Below, in pieces: positions 44,814-58,900 of a DNA stretch of 64,000 nt. Where the stretch lies: positions 130,544,096-130,608,095 of the forward strand of contig CM051455.1 of NCBI GenBank assembly GCA_028274465.1. The letters run 5' to 3'. Every line of letters starts with the position of its first letter. The stretch's first letter is position 1. The DNA is from Plantago ovata (taxonomy: Eukaryota > Streptophyta > Magnoliopsida > Lamiales > Plantaginaceae). The position numbers and the translations under genes are program-made. The notes under the pieces are model-generated. The model made no database searches and was not told where the DNA came from. It saw only the letters and a program-made list of their open reading frames with translations.

Positions 44814-47547
44814 TCAGATTTTTGTCAAAGTTGTGTCAACCATTGTAGTAACAAGGTCATCTCTAGATTGTGATCGCCTACTCTGAAGACGCATCTGACC
44901 TCCATGGGGCATCCAGAAAGAACCGAGAGTATTGTTGTCAAATTGCAACTGTCCTAAGCTGCCTGAAGAATAACTATGTGCTACACTACTTGAAGAAGAA
45001 TACAGCGATGCATCAGAAAACTGTATGCCACCACCACCATAACCAACTCCAGTATCAAAGGGTCCCCTTTGACCACTTGAAACAGTTGGACTTAGCGGCA
45101 TCTTAACCCTTCCATCTCCTAACAAACAAATAAGGACCAGATTAAGTGAATATAACCTCAATAGAAGTCCTATATATATATATTCCTTCACTTGGAAGGG
45201 GGGAAATAAAGAGAGGGTGTGTTGGACCAGAGAGGGTGTGTTGGACCAGACAACGCCATATGGTTTGACAGATATTCCAAAAAATCCACAAGTTTAAAAT
45301 GACAAATTCCGATCTACCCCGTCTGAAAGAGAATATTGAATATATATATATATTGCATATTGCATCCAGGGAAAATGTCTAAGGCAATAATTAGTGTCAA
45401 CTTTCAGCACTGTCATTCAGATAAAACCTTGTGTATATCAGCGCCTCTTCTCTTTTTCTTCTTTTTTTTTTTTTTTTTTGTGTGTGTGTTGTGTGTGTGG
45501 GGGAGGGGGTGCTGTGATAATATTTTGGAAAAGGGAAATAGTTACCTGTATTGATAGGGCTCCATCGCTTAAAAAGGAATGGGGCTGGAATGTTGAGAAC
45601 TGAATTGGATGGTACACTATTACGCCTGAAGAAATGCGGGAGAAATGGCTTTCTGAAGAATTTCGGGATCCGCAGAGTGCCAGCACATGATAATGCACAA
45701 AGTAGGACAAACATCGACACAACCACAATGGCACCGAAAACAAGTGGATTCATATTCACTCGTGGTAAATCATAGCTCTGAAATTTCCCCCGACTTGGAA
45801 ATGCCTTTCCAGCTTCAAACAAAGCAACCCCAAGAGTCCAAGTAATACTTCCAGAACCAACAATTACATGTCTATCAGTAATGTGTAATCCTTCTCTTAA
45901 TAGAAGCACAATATAAGGTGCCCTGAAGCAATATTGTTCTATAAAAGGCTGCGGAACAACACTTTTCTCAGCAACATCCCAATTTTTTTCACAAAATTCA
46001 CGACCCTTTTCTAATACGTCATCCAAAGCAGCATCAGGAGACAGACTAAAAAATCGATACACTACGTAGAAGCCAGACATTATATAAAACTGGCCAACTG
46101 GACGAGGCAGGTTTTCTGCTAGAGCACACGGTTGTAGCTCACAATCAAACCCGGGCTTCTGATTTGACCATTCAGAAAGATTAACCACGATCTTTGCAAG
46201 TGCACTGCACTCCTCCCATTTTGGAGCTCCAATTAGCTGGACAGTAACTCCAGCTTTCTTCCCTTCGCCCAATTTTTTCAATTCAGTGGGAGAACTTCCA
46301 GCTTGTATGTGAACGGGCACACAGTTTGAACATGTATATTTCTCTCTGTAACCAGATTGCAAACATGGATGCTTAATTTTGACTTCTCTCTCTGCATTAT
46401 TCATCTGAGGAAGCCTCCTCATTAGATAAGCAACAGATCTGTCAAAAGCATCATTAAGTCCATATCCAGCTAAAGAATAGGCACTGATGTGGTGTTTCAC
46501 CCGACCAATTCCAAGATTTAAGCTCGTTTCACCATGAATCCATTGCTTACCCTCAAAAGTGACCTGCAATGACGAGCCACCCAAGTCAAGTGCACCATAC
46601 GTCTCCTTCCTAGGGATGGATCCTAACACACCCGTGTGATAATTTAAGGCTATCCATCCATAATATGCTTCCTCCATGCCTGTGATAGTCTTTACCCACT
46701 CTTTTTTACACAGAAAAGGCGAACTCTTCAGAAATGACCAGGCATTGTTAAGAAGCCATTCGGAGTCTGAACTTGGAAGCCTGCGAACTCCAGCTGTAGC
46801 ATAAAGAAACAGAGAGGTACTCTTATGTAATTCTTTTGGAATTTGCTTCTCGGCCCACTTGATAAGAGGTTTTAATGATCCCTTCAATCCAGATATATTA
46901 TGCACCAGTTTGTCCAATCCAGGCTCACTCTCTACGCGGTTATAAGCTCGGCCACTCTTGGAACCAGAACTTGAATGGAAATCTTCGGGCAATGACTTTA
47001 ATGTAATAGGAAGACTGTCATTATTGTTCTGATTAATAGAAGCCTGATACACATAAACACGGGTTCCGGTGCTACCACAATCAAGCACCACGTAGTACTT
47101 TGACATGCCTCTGGACCAGTTTGAGTAAAGGAAGAGCAAGCCAAAGAACACGGAAGCAAATAACAATAAACAGAAGAGGATAACAATAACTCGTATCCAC
47201 TTCTTCTTTCGGGAAATATTTACTGGTGGTACTCTCTCCTTAGAGAAGCTTGATACACCAGTTTCCTTTTGCAATATATTTGGAGGAAATGCATGACCAG
47301 AAGTTATTCCCGTTCCAGCATTCAAATCACCTTCCTCTAAATCAAGTTTGCGATAACTGGACAAATCTTGGAGGGAGGAAGATGGTCTAAAACTAGTTTT
47401 CTTCTCGATACTGGAATAAGTATAACCACGTGGCGAACCAGAGATTGGTGGTAAGCCATGCGATTTAACTGAAAGCGTTGAAGACTTTGGTGATGGCACA
47501 AGAGTTGATACAGAAGAAACAATTTCTGCAAGTTTTCCAAGGACCAT
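44814..47547 (-). CDS. APY7: Apyrase 7-type nucleoside di/triphosphatase, two coding exons
   Basis: Exons 45546-47547 and 44814-45118 join in phase 1, giving 768 residues. GDA1/CD39 family enzymes hydrolyse NTPs and NDPs to NMP. The apyrase conserved regions are present: VVLDCGSTGTRVYVY (152-166), LFLYATAGVR (246-255), GMEEAYYGW (290-298), GALDLGGSSLQVTF (318-331) and YIMSGFYVVYRFF (488-500). One membrane segment precedes the domain (about 117-142) and another follows it (601-624). The long Ser-rich N-terminus and cytosolic-type C-terminal tail match the APY7 branch, which in Arabidopsis acts in pollen wall and exine formation. A 5'-UTR intron is likely: donor GTAAGT near 48705 and an acceptor just upstream of the ATG (about 47598). 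Confidence 0.94.
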
Positions 47548-48950
47548 GTCTAGAACTATTATATCGGTTCTTTAATTCCTTCGTTGGGGAAACTGTTAAC
47601 CGTTCCGTGAAGAATATCATGCAGTCGTAAGCTCTGTACTCACAACGTGCAAACAACTATATGCATGAACATAAAGAGTCCTGTAGAAACCACGTGAAGG
47701 AAAAATAGTGTTCTTTGATTGGATGCGCAACTAATTAAAATAAGCATAAAACTGCCATATTAGCATGCTTGTATTTATCAGACAGTAACGAATGCGCAAC
47801 TAATTAAAATAAGCATAAAACTGCCATATTAGCATGCTTGTATTTATCAGACAGTAACGAATGGAGTACATGACTCTGGTGGATATCTGATTACATTTGA
47901 CAAATATATAACTTACTCCTAACTACATAGGTAAAGAAGGATAATATGTATTCATGAGCACCAGATAGAGAACTCCATTCAAAAGAGCAACTATGCATCC
48001 TAAGCTTAAACCTACCCACTCTAGCAAGAAAAAACGAAGTCAGTGTATGTTTCATATGGTTCGCTGATTCTATTTACAAGTACAACAAACAAGTATATAG
48101 TCCTAGAAGAAAGAGCTCTAGCTGATCCGGTCAAATTAACATCATGAACTCGAAGAAAGTGTGAGTATCAATTTGCATAGATATATCTCAGCTCATTTCA
48201 ACAACCTTAGACAAAATGCCACAAATCACAAAATAGCCCCCCATCAAACACACCCACACTCATTACACCTGAACACAAAAATCAAATATGTAGAACATCA
48301 AAACATATACTATGAACTAGTGACACGAAACAGAACGCATAATCCCCTAATATTAGATATATCACTCTCAATTAAACTCAATTTCTACTCCATACCATTC
48401 GTGAATCATCTAAACAAGCAAGCTCCCCAATAATGGCACTAATACAAACCAATCCACATTGCTTTTGAAAATTATACTCAATCAGCTCTGTGAATTTATA
48501 CCTCAAACAGCTCAAACCTATCTCGTTTCAAATTTCCACATTCCCAATTACAACAGACACATCAAAATCCACACAGTAAATACTAAATAGAACATTCTCA
48601 ATCAAATCCACTCGATCCTCCATTCACAGGCAACAACAAAAATGCAGATAAATTCACGATTACAGTCGAGTAGGAAAATGAAACAATCAGAGAATCTGAA
48701 CTTACAATCAGATCATGAGGAGTGAGAAACTGACTGTGCCTTGTTTGGCGGGGCTAGATAGTGCAGATCCAAATCCGGTTTAGGTTTTCAATTTCAACAG
48801 AAACTAACAGACAAAAAAAAGCCAAAGGAAAAACCTAACACACTCACTCCGCTTCTCGCGAACTGCTACACCATCACCATCTCTTTCACACTGTTTCTCT
48901 CTCTAGAGGTTGAAGAAGATGGAGTTTGTTACACCAAAAGTTTAAAACCT
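47548..48950 (-). promoter_or_regulatory. Apyrase 5' UTR intron and promoter region
   Basis: Minus-strand GTAAGTTCAG at about 48705 could be the donor of a 5'-UTR intron of ~1.1 kb. The likely transcription start lies near 48900, upstream of a CT-rich tract (TTCTCTCTCTAGAG). Inside the intron is a 69-bp unit repeated twice in tandem at 47723-47862 (ATGCGCAACTAATTAAAATA and onward). Confidence 0.5.
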
Positions 48951-51900
48951 TTTTTTGTATTGTCTCATTTCATGATGATGAATTGAATTCAGTTGAAGGG
49001 GTAGTTTTTGGTGCTATTTGGTTTTTCATCAAACAGATTTCAAATTGTCAAAATTGTGAAGGTTTAGTCAATGTATTTTAATAAAGCTAGTATTATTTAT
49101 TTTTGTAATATAATTATATCATTTATGAAAATATTCTACAAATCAAACTTATGGTAGTTTATAATTTTATATAACCAAAAAAATACGAAGTTGATGTTAT
49201 TTTAGAGGACTAATCCGAACTATAATTGTCAGATTTCTAAAAAGTTGAGTTATTATTCATTATTCATTACCGAACTATTTTTGTTTTTAGAAAAAAAAAA
49301 CGGCACCAAACTTTTTTTAAAGGAAATTCTAGTTGTCATTATTATCATGTCATTATATATGTCAATTCTTTAGAAATTAATGAAGATAGTTTTCTGAAGC
49401 AAAATTAATGAAGATAGTTGAGTGAGGAATTTTTAAAAGTCCATTAAGAGAAAGAAGGACACAAATATTTTTGATTTAGAAAGAGATGACTTGGCTATAT
49501 ATTTTGTATTCTCTATCTTTCAAAAAAACATGCATAAGTAAATAGAGAAGGGAAATTGTATTCATGGTATTTGATTGCAATTTTGAAAAAATGTGACTAA
49601 TCTAGAAAGGGTGGAAAATAGCTCTCAAACATTTGTATTTCTGTAAATCGTGTTTTAAAACTGCCGAGTTAATTGGGTTGAACCTCAACTCGGCATCCTT
49701 TTCGGATTGTATGCCAATTATCCCGATTTTCCATGTATGTTTTATTTTACCAAATAATGGGTAATTTGATATTTATGTGTCAGTTAAAGTGGGCGAGTAA
49801 GTAAACGATTTGTTTCATAATTGTACTAAGTTGGCCAACGAGTAAAAATAAAGGGCAACTAAAAAGTTTCCTAGGAAATTAATTTAAGCAATGTGAAATG
49901 AAAAAAGAAAATACATATTGAGATTAAAGCTGAAGGAGCGGAATATTGAGATTAAATAAGCTGATAGTTTTAAGTAACTTTCTGCTCACTAGTTCATATC
50001 TGCCTAACAAAATGAATCATGATGAGAAATGTTGATTTTAACTTTGATTTACATATCTTGATTTTCAAAAAAAGCGAGGACAGAAAGAAAGGAAGGAAGG
50101 GAGATATAGTAATGAATTGGACCCTTCATCTTAGGGTCATTTTCACATGTCATGCTCAAGCACCAAAAAAGATAGATGGATGTGTTTATAAATTTAGAAT
50201 GCGATCTGTCCATTTCCTGAATTTAGGCTATGTAAAAAGTGCCACTCACACCACACGCTTTCGACCATTATAGTCAAGTCATGACAAAATTCAAAAGATA
50301 GGCAAGTTTAACTTGAAGCAGAAATAGTAGTAGTTCTATTTAGTTTTGATAGTAGCTAAATGGGGAAACAGTACTGTAATGCTGTTTCTTAGTTTGGGTA
50401 ACAATCAAGAATGAAAAGAAAAAGTTTCCTTTCCCAAGTAAGATGAAGAAGAAAGATGAGATATCTTCATTTCACCTTAATTAATTTCAATTCATATTAA
50501 TTCAATTTAAATTTATTAAGTTGATTTCAGTTCAAAATAATTAAGTTCAGTTCAATTTAGATTTGCATCGTTAAAATTTAAACTGCAAATAAGTTTTTTT
50601 TCTTTCTTTTTTTTTTTCTTTTCAATTCAAACTACAAATAAGTTAAGTTTAATTCAAATTTATTAATTTCAATTCATAATTTTTCAGACGAATAAAAGAG
50701 AGTCTAACAAGTAACAATTAACATATTGTTATATCGATCGATTCAGTTAAAATATGACCTAACTAATGTTTGTCAAGGAGATCATGATGATAGATTAAAG
50801 GCATTGTTGGACTTAACCATCTCCAGCCTCGTTTGAGTTGTTGGAGTTGAGCTAACTCAACCCCCGCTCACACACTCTCTTGGAGTCTGAGTTGGGATGA
50901 CAGAGTCATCCTGGGATGAGTTCAATTTTTTTTTTTTTATTGTTTGGCTTTATGATTCAGTAAAGTTTTAAAAGAAAAATGAAAAATTAGAATTGAAGAG
51001 GGAATGACGGATGAAAATGATTTTTAGTGTTTGGGTGTGAGGATTTGACAGGGAATAGAGGTCACAAAGGTCCAGTAGAACAACCCGACATGCCCGTTAA
51101 AATATAGGCCCAGCCCAGACTGAACCATATATTATTAATGGGCTTTAGGGGTCTCATTTATTGAGCTGGGCCCGGCCCAACTGAGGCCCATAAAACTCAG
51201 TTAACATCCCGGCCCGCCCGCACAGACCCGGCCCAAAATCTCGTTAAAGTTATGTTTATGTATCTTCATCGTAATAATCTTAGTAGCTGTGCAAGTGTAC
51301 TGGAGTACTAGTTATACACTTGTACTGGTATTAATTAACTTTGAGTTTACTAGTAGAAAATACAAGTATTAGAGTAGTGGCGAATTTAGGATTAATTTTC
51401 AGGAAGGTCAAAATGTAAAATTGTGATTTTTTAGGGGGATCAAAATGTAAAATTTAACCAAATGTTTTTTTTTCTTAAAGAACTTCCAAAGTTCAGGGGG
51501 TCCAGTGACCCCACTGAGCCACCGACTAGAGTCTAGAAGTAGACTAGTAATCTGTACTCTGTATGTACTGATGTACTAACAATTAAGATTATGAGTTATG
51601 TTGTATTACTTGTCTAAGATTTATGTAATTGAGCTATATAAGATTTGAGCATTTTAGTACAGTAATGATCATTCTGAATTATTGATGTGCAAATAAAATG
51701 TCAAATCCTTATGATCCTGTGCTGCCTGCATCCTTGAACTCCTCATGCTTGTGCATGTTTTTTGAATGAAGAAAAAAAACAACAATTTATAAATCAGGCC
51801 TGGCCCGGACGTCCGCATTGAGACCCAAAACAGCCCTTATTTTATAGGGCCAGGGACTGTGCCGGGACTCACTCATCCTAAGGAAAGCCCAGCCCGGCCC

Positions 51901-52977
51901 TGAAAGAATCAAAGGAGTTGGCGTAAATTTTGTTTTGATACTAAGATCCAAGATAGTAGTAGATACTGAACAGAACATTTACCAATACATAGAGCTGCTA
52001 AGATTTTGTGTAACCACAACATTTATTAGAATAATGAAGGATACAACACAACGGTAGAAGTGTAGAACAAAGGGACTACATAAAGACTTGAGATAGATAT
52101 ATCAAACTCAAAATATCATGCAATGCCACTCGTAACAACAAAAGGTTGTTGCAGAACATCTTTTACACCCACCTGACAAGAAAATCTACCCTCTTCATTT
52201 CCATATACGCACCTTGTCAATCATCTCAATGTTGTTCTCTTCAGTTCCAACGAAATAATGGAAGTATTTGAAAAACACGTCTATGCAGTTAGATGAATAT
52301 ACAAAGGCTGAGCAGATTGCCAATGCGGCCAAAATGTACTGAAGGGTTTGGTTGTGTCTCCCAGGCAAGAATTGTCCTTCACTCCAACAGATGAGAATTG
52401 CTAAAGTCTTTTTTTTTTCAGGCATGTGTTTTCATCCGTACAGAACGAGGAAGTAGGACTGCAAATTGTAAAATATACAAATTCAGTAATATAGTGACAG
52501 CATACACTGCTAGGAAGTTGAACTAAAAATGGAAAATTTTCAAGAAGTAATATAGCTAGTAGCAACATCATATTTATTAAGGCAACATCAGTTTCTACCA
52601 TACACTGGGAGAAACTAATACTCCCTTTAACTCTATGTAAGATGCTTTAGCTTTTTCTCCAGGCACAGAAGAGAGTTGCCCCTTTCCACTCGTGCATTTG
52701 AAAAATGTAGAGATGTTTTGTAAAAAAAATATACTGGTATCCCGTTTTCAGTTTTCACCACTTCGAATGCTTTGATTCTTAAAATAACTAAAAAAAACAA
52801 TGTATTTTACAGGTTGGTTTATTTGCCAAAGACACCAAAATCTATCTTTCTTTTCCTTATTTTTTTTTCAACAATATTGGTGAGAACAAAGTTGTCTTAA
52901 TTTGTGTGAAAAAAATCAATATGGCTTACATTAGAAACAGGATGGAGTAGTAGAACTGACAAATGCAAGATATTGAC
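48951..52977. other. Intergenic region with MITE-like sequences
   Basis: AT-rich. A TTCAGTTCA-type repeat lies at about 50470-50720. A block at 51060-51240 and 51797-51905 is rich in GGCCCGGCCC words in both orientations, as in some plant DNA transposons. A possible hAT-like MITE lies at about 51376-51530 (AGTGGCGAATTTAGG and GAGCCACCGACT ends, with GGGGTCCAGTGACCCC inside). No gene seen. The part next to 52977 may be 3' UTR of the WYRD gene. Confidence 0.45.
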
Positions 52978-55900
52978 TCAGTAAATTAGCCAACTTTTCT
53001 CCTGATAAATAAAACCTCTACCTTTGTCCATACTGCAGAAACTTCCGGGAGGGAAGACTTCATCAGTTTTCACTTCCTGCTGCATCGCTAACCGCACAAC
53101 CACGGAGCTTTTGCTGCATAAAGAGCATTTGGTCTCATACACTTCCTTTCAATTAAAAAGGATAAATATAGCTAAAAAGAAGATGACGTTTTCGCAATCA
53201 TAACAAGAGATAACCACATTGTAAATTTATCCGAAGTCAGGTTGAAATATTAATCCTCTTGCTTAAGGTATATAACTAACAAGCAGATGTAGATGCTAAA
53301 GATCCATATACGTTGTACATTGTAGCGATATTTTTAGTAGAACACTTTCTTAGTCATGCAGGGGTGCCTAGCAAAGTCTAACTTAGTGAAAGGGCATACA
53401 TAGCATGACCGAATTACTATGTATTAACTTTGAGATAAATTACGACACCAGCCAAGAAGAATATTACAGGCGCATTTCATGACTAAACATTTAGCTGTAT
53501 TATGATTGGAAATTAACTAAAGAAGATTGAAAGCCAAACCCCGACTGAATTACCTATAATCTTCTCGTATGAAAACAGAAGTATCACTTTTATCGAGCAA
53601 GTGGTTGCATCTTTATGGTCTAATGGACTATGAATAATTTATTACATTTATCAGCATTCAAGATGGGGTATGATTATGTTGAAAAATCAACTCAGATAGT
53701 TTCTGAAAGAAATGTAGAGTAAGTAATTGAGTAATTGACTCTTTGTAGCTTGCACTTTAATGAGATAATATGCACCAAGTGCATAAAAATATAGATCATG
53801 GCAAATATTAAAAAATGATTCATCAGTGAACATTCTGAGGATCAAAATATAGATAGAGGTTTATATAACACCTTAACAGTTATCAAATATCACTAACCCT
53901 ACTCAGCCATGCATACTAAAACTACTAAAAGTTTCACTTATTGAGTGTTTGCAGGTGATTTTTGGAAACTAATTTTAGTTGGATTCTTTCTCGTTTTTCT
54001 TTTTCTTTTAAGCAGAGTCTGAAAAATGATGTTTTTCTGCTACTAACAAGTGTTAAGGTAAAAAAGCTGTTCTACAGACACCCAGAATCAATTTTTACAA
54101 ATCACTTATAAACTATCAGAATCATTTGCAAACTGGCACGTAATGGTTACTGTATAAACTAGACCAATCAGAGAGTAAAATCATACAGTATTGTTGTTTA
54201 GACGAAACCCAGCTGTCAATCAAAGCATAAACTTGCCCACCCCTAGTGAACATTTAGGAATGTCTTTCTTTCTTATGCTGGAAGATGAACCAGGGAGGAG
54301 GAAGACTAGCAACGTATACCCACGGAAGCAGAAAGCAAATACAAATAAGAATCCCCTGGTCTGAAAATTTGTCAGGTGACCTCATTATTACTTCCCTGTC
54401 TTATGTAAGGATAATAGCTCTGTTCTCTTCTAAGATATTCTTTAACGGCTATTCTGATTTAAGGGAAACGAGGGAAGACCAAATTCACCTAGAAAAAATC
54501 TAGGAAAAACGTAAGTATTTACTAAATTTTCTTTGGTTTCTCATCACTCCAGTTTTCCTATCTTTAGCTATCTATTATTGGTGAGAAAGAGTGTTGTGGG
54601 ATATCTCGTGTAAGTTTCCAGAATTTCCTGAGTTTTCCAAGTAACTCCAACTGACATACCCCCCCCCCCCCCCACCCCAACCCCGGGGGGGGGGGGGGGG
54701 GGGGGGGCGGAAAACCGAAGGAAGCCTAAGATAAACAAACATTAACTTGCATTTTAACTTAATATTTCATTTCCATGTGAGTAAAACAAGCATTACTTCT
54801 ATGTCCCACCAAACCATAGATAAGTTGCACAATTCGGTTAATCACCTGGCCCATGATGGTATAAATTTCTTAAGGGATAACTCTTCCTCGTCCTCATCGT
54901 CATCTGAACACTGATACGGGGAGATCTCGTATGACTTCCCTTGACTTTTCTGAAACATCAATAACGCACTTGCAGGGGATTTATCCATTGTGTGCATTGC
55001 CTGCGTAAATAAGATATATAAAAGATGGTGCATAAGAAAGTCCATTTCAACTGTCACTGTAGATTTAACTATTATCTTGACAAAAATTAGTCATAATCTT
55101 TGGAGAATACCATAACAAAGAAAAAATGGGAATGCATCTCGTTGACTCTTCCACTAACCTTTTCAGCTTCCAAAATATCACCAGAAGTACCTAATACTTC
55201 ATGATCGTTTTCAAATTCAGCCGGAACCCATTTACTCTCTGTCTTCTTCAGAACAGAATCATCTCTCATAGTTTCCTTGTTTTGTGGCTTTTTGGTCTCA
55301 TTTCGTTCCTTTTTGCTTTTCACTTTCTCACCCTAGATTATCATATAAAAGTCAGAAGCATTCTCAGCAGTAAAAAATGAATAGTAAATGTACAAAGGAA
55401 ATGCAACCTTGGAATGATCATTATCTTTTGCAGCTTTCTTGGCATGTGATATTTCTTCTTGCTCCCGCTGTCTTTGTCTGGCTTCGATTCTCATCTTTTT
55501 CTTCTTCTCCTCCTTCATCTCTTCTTCCTCTCTCAACCTTTTCTTTAAGATATTATCAGCATCTTTTTTCTTCCGTTCATCTTCTTTCCTTTTCTTTTCT
55601 AATTCCTTTTGTCTCAGATTCTTTTCCTCCAACTTCACTCTTTCAAGTTTCAAGGCTTCTCTTTTCATCTTACGTTCATTTTCTCTACGCTCTTCAAGCC
55701 GTTTGGCAGCCTCTGCAATCTCCAGTGCCTTCACTTTGACATCTCTCTTTCCTGCAAAAGCAGCAGCTCAGCACATGCGACCAAAGTAACTGAAGTAAGA
55801 AAACCAAAAAGTTCACTTATTTCTAAAACTGGGAATTTATGACTGCTGAGCAAATCCCCAGTGTACAACAGACTGAATATAACTCGTGCGAAATAATGAA

Positions 55901-58900
55901 CAATATGACTTCAATATACCAGTTTATATATATACAAAAACATTACCTGCACACATAGTGGCTGCCGCTTTTTGTTGTACCAGTGGCAAAAATGAATTAA
56001 CGTTTGAAACAATGTTTTTTTGCCTCGACCGCTTGAGTGAATGTGTATTTTCCTGTCTTTTCAGATTTGATTTACTTCTCAAACCCGATCTGTTGACACT
56101 GCCGTTAACTGATTGCTTAGTCTTCTTAGTCCCATTAGCACCGACTGAAAAGGTCTGCTTGCCTAGACTTGAAGTCGGCTTTTCTATTATATTTCGCTGG
56201 AACTTATATTGTGAAGCTGTGACAGAAACTGCACTACTTTCTCTGCAAATGTCATCTTGCGTGAAACCCGAAACAGAAGGCACTGGGCCCAAATTAGTCA
56301 TTTCACCCAGCGGTTTCCTCTTATTGCTGGAATTACATAATGGGGAATCAGTACCATCCTGGACATCATCAGCAGCGCCATCCATGGTTCCACTTCCTTC
56401 ACTAACGCATGCATCTTCCTCAATCCGAAAGCATGTATGATCTGAACTTGTACTCGAGCACTTCTCTGAACTTCTCTTTTCCAATGAAAGCCTTTCGGAG
56501 AACCTCCCAACAGGCGATGCAAGTAGGTTACCTGAATTCCAACGATACAGTGCATCATAACGAGGGAGACAATCAGAATATGGTATCTGCTCCGATGAAA
56601 CCTTGACATTATCCAAACCACTCCTACCAAATACAAGTTGCTTGTCTACAACGCCTCTTAGTGGTAGATCACTCCTCATGCCCAAGCTCTTAAGAAGATT
56701 ATTTGGGACAGATCTAGACAAATTTTGAATATCCTTAAATTCAGAAAGTGGTCTATCCGTGATAGCTAACTCACAGAGATTTACTAGAGTACTAGCACGC
56801 TCAATCGTACTCCTAGGAAAATTCAGCAAGTCAAAGTCAACTTCTTCAGCAGGAAATTCCAGTTCACCACTGTCAGATTGTCCATCAACCCTAAACCCCT
56901 CAAAAACAGGCTGATCAACAGGATTATTAGGAGAAAGCACTGAACATAGTGAGTGTAAGCCATCCTTCCATTGAGAAGATACTGAGTTTTCATCCATTCT
57001 ATTAACAATTGAGTTTTCATAATCAGTATCGCCTAATATATTTTTGTCAAGGTCACCAGAAACAAGATGAACGATGCTTGGGTAATTTCTAATTCCCTGC
57101 ACATAGAGACCTTCTGACTTTCCAGCTTTCTCCTGGGTGAGGCTATTAACAAGAGCTGTACCAGACTGCTTAATAATGCTTGGAGAACTTCCGTCTTTAT
57201 TTTGCTCCTTGCTACAAAACCGGTCCTGCACCACACACAGACACATTGTTCTATCAGAAAACTGATCGGATTGGCTTGAAAAAATCCTATTATTACGGGA
57301 AAATCGCTCGTCATTTGAAAAGAATCTTCTGGATAGATGACAAGTGAAAGAGTGCAGCTGGAACATACATATTCCGGGAATCTACATTTGCTTCATATAT
57401 GCTTAATTATACAAGCATGTCTTGCAGAATTGACTCAAAAGTCACAAGTTAACTTTTATTCATTGCACAAGCAGGTCGCATGCAAGAAAGAAGCAGTTCG
57501 AAAGTCTTAAACATAATATGTTTATCTTACTTCTTATCTAGTCATTTTTTATCCTCCTAAAGACACACTGCAATTCTCAAACAAAACAAAATATGGAAAA
57601 ATCATCTTCGTATGATCCTTTTATACATATATCTCACAAAGTATCAAATTAAAAACATTGAAAATGCATAATGCAAAACATAATTTATCTATATAGCACA
57701 CATAATTTCAAAGGACATCAGATCCTACCCTCTTCCACTATGTCTATCAAAATAACAGGAAAGTTGATTTTCATTTCCACACCAAAATGATTTCTTCTAG
57801 CATAAGTAACAACAACAGGGAGCAGTAAGCTCAAACAATCCATGTAGGTAACAGACTAGGATATGATGATGTTCCCAAGGAAAACAACCCAACTCAAAGA
57901 ACCCAGAGTGATAAACTAATTCTGCATGAAATACAAGATAATCTGATATCAGTAGAACAATTTTGTTAACCTGCCTCAGTAAATGTAATGCAGTAAATAG
58001 AAATAGGGATGATAAGACCAACAGTAAGAATTTATGTAAAGCATCAACCTTCGTCCAAGTTTCTAACCAAACATATAGTAAAAGATAAAAGTAAAACATA
58101 CCCCTCCATTCTGATACTCAGAAGTTGATTCAAGTTCAGTCAGATTAAGATCAACCAATTGATTCATTTCCATGTCAGTTTTCCTTGTCACTTTAAATGC
58201 ATCTGGAAAATCTAAATCCTTTTCCATGATATATGTACTTGAAGGGCCTCCTTCGATGATTTGAAGCTTCTTCATCCTAAAACGTGGTGAGGTTGTGTGT
58301 CTATTAGCTTCCTGGTGTTCGATGTTTCTCTTTTTTAGCTGTGGCCAGGATTTAAGGACAGCAGGAGAACCTGCATTTCGACCAGAAATGTCAGAATCTA
58401 GACATGGCAAAGCCTGATCATCCTCTGTGTGTATCTGCTTTACTTCACAATGAATATCACAAGCTGGACTTGCGCTTTCCTCCTTCTCAAATCGTTTGCA
58501 TGAATTGCTTCTCGAAGCATTTGAAACAGGCGAAACTTCGTCATTTTCTTCACCTTTCCGAACTCCCTGTCAATCCATGAAACAAAGCAAAAAGAATGAT
58601 TAAAGGAAATAAATAAGCAACTCATTATTACACTAATGGTTGACATCTTGGGATGATTTTTAGGAGAAAACCTTTGCTTGTATAACTTACATGAAAGCAC
58701 TGAACAGGCTGATCAACAGGATTATTAGGAGAAAGCACTGAACATAGTGAGTGTAAGCCATCCTTCCATTGAGAAGATACTGAGTTTTCATCCATTCTAT
58801 TAACAATTGAGTTTTCATAATCAGTATCGCCTAATATGTTTTTGTCAAGGTCACCAGAAACAAGATGAACGATGCTTGGGTAATTTCTAATTTCCTGCAC

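Noticed and set aside
52195-52601. Additional 3' exons of WYRD
   Set aside because: The frames there show no similarity to INCENP, and exon 10 already reaches a stop after the conserved FPPGSFCS end.
54842-55057. WYRD ending at SWAR followed by TGA
   Set aside because: A GT donor overlaps that stop, and splicing to 53113 restores the conserved SWASK end.
55377-55842. Three overlapping plus-strand ORFs
   Set aside because: They are the antisense of the WYRD coiled-coil exon.
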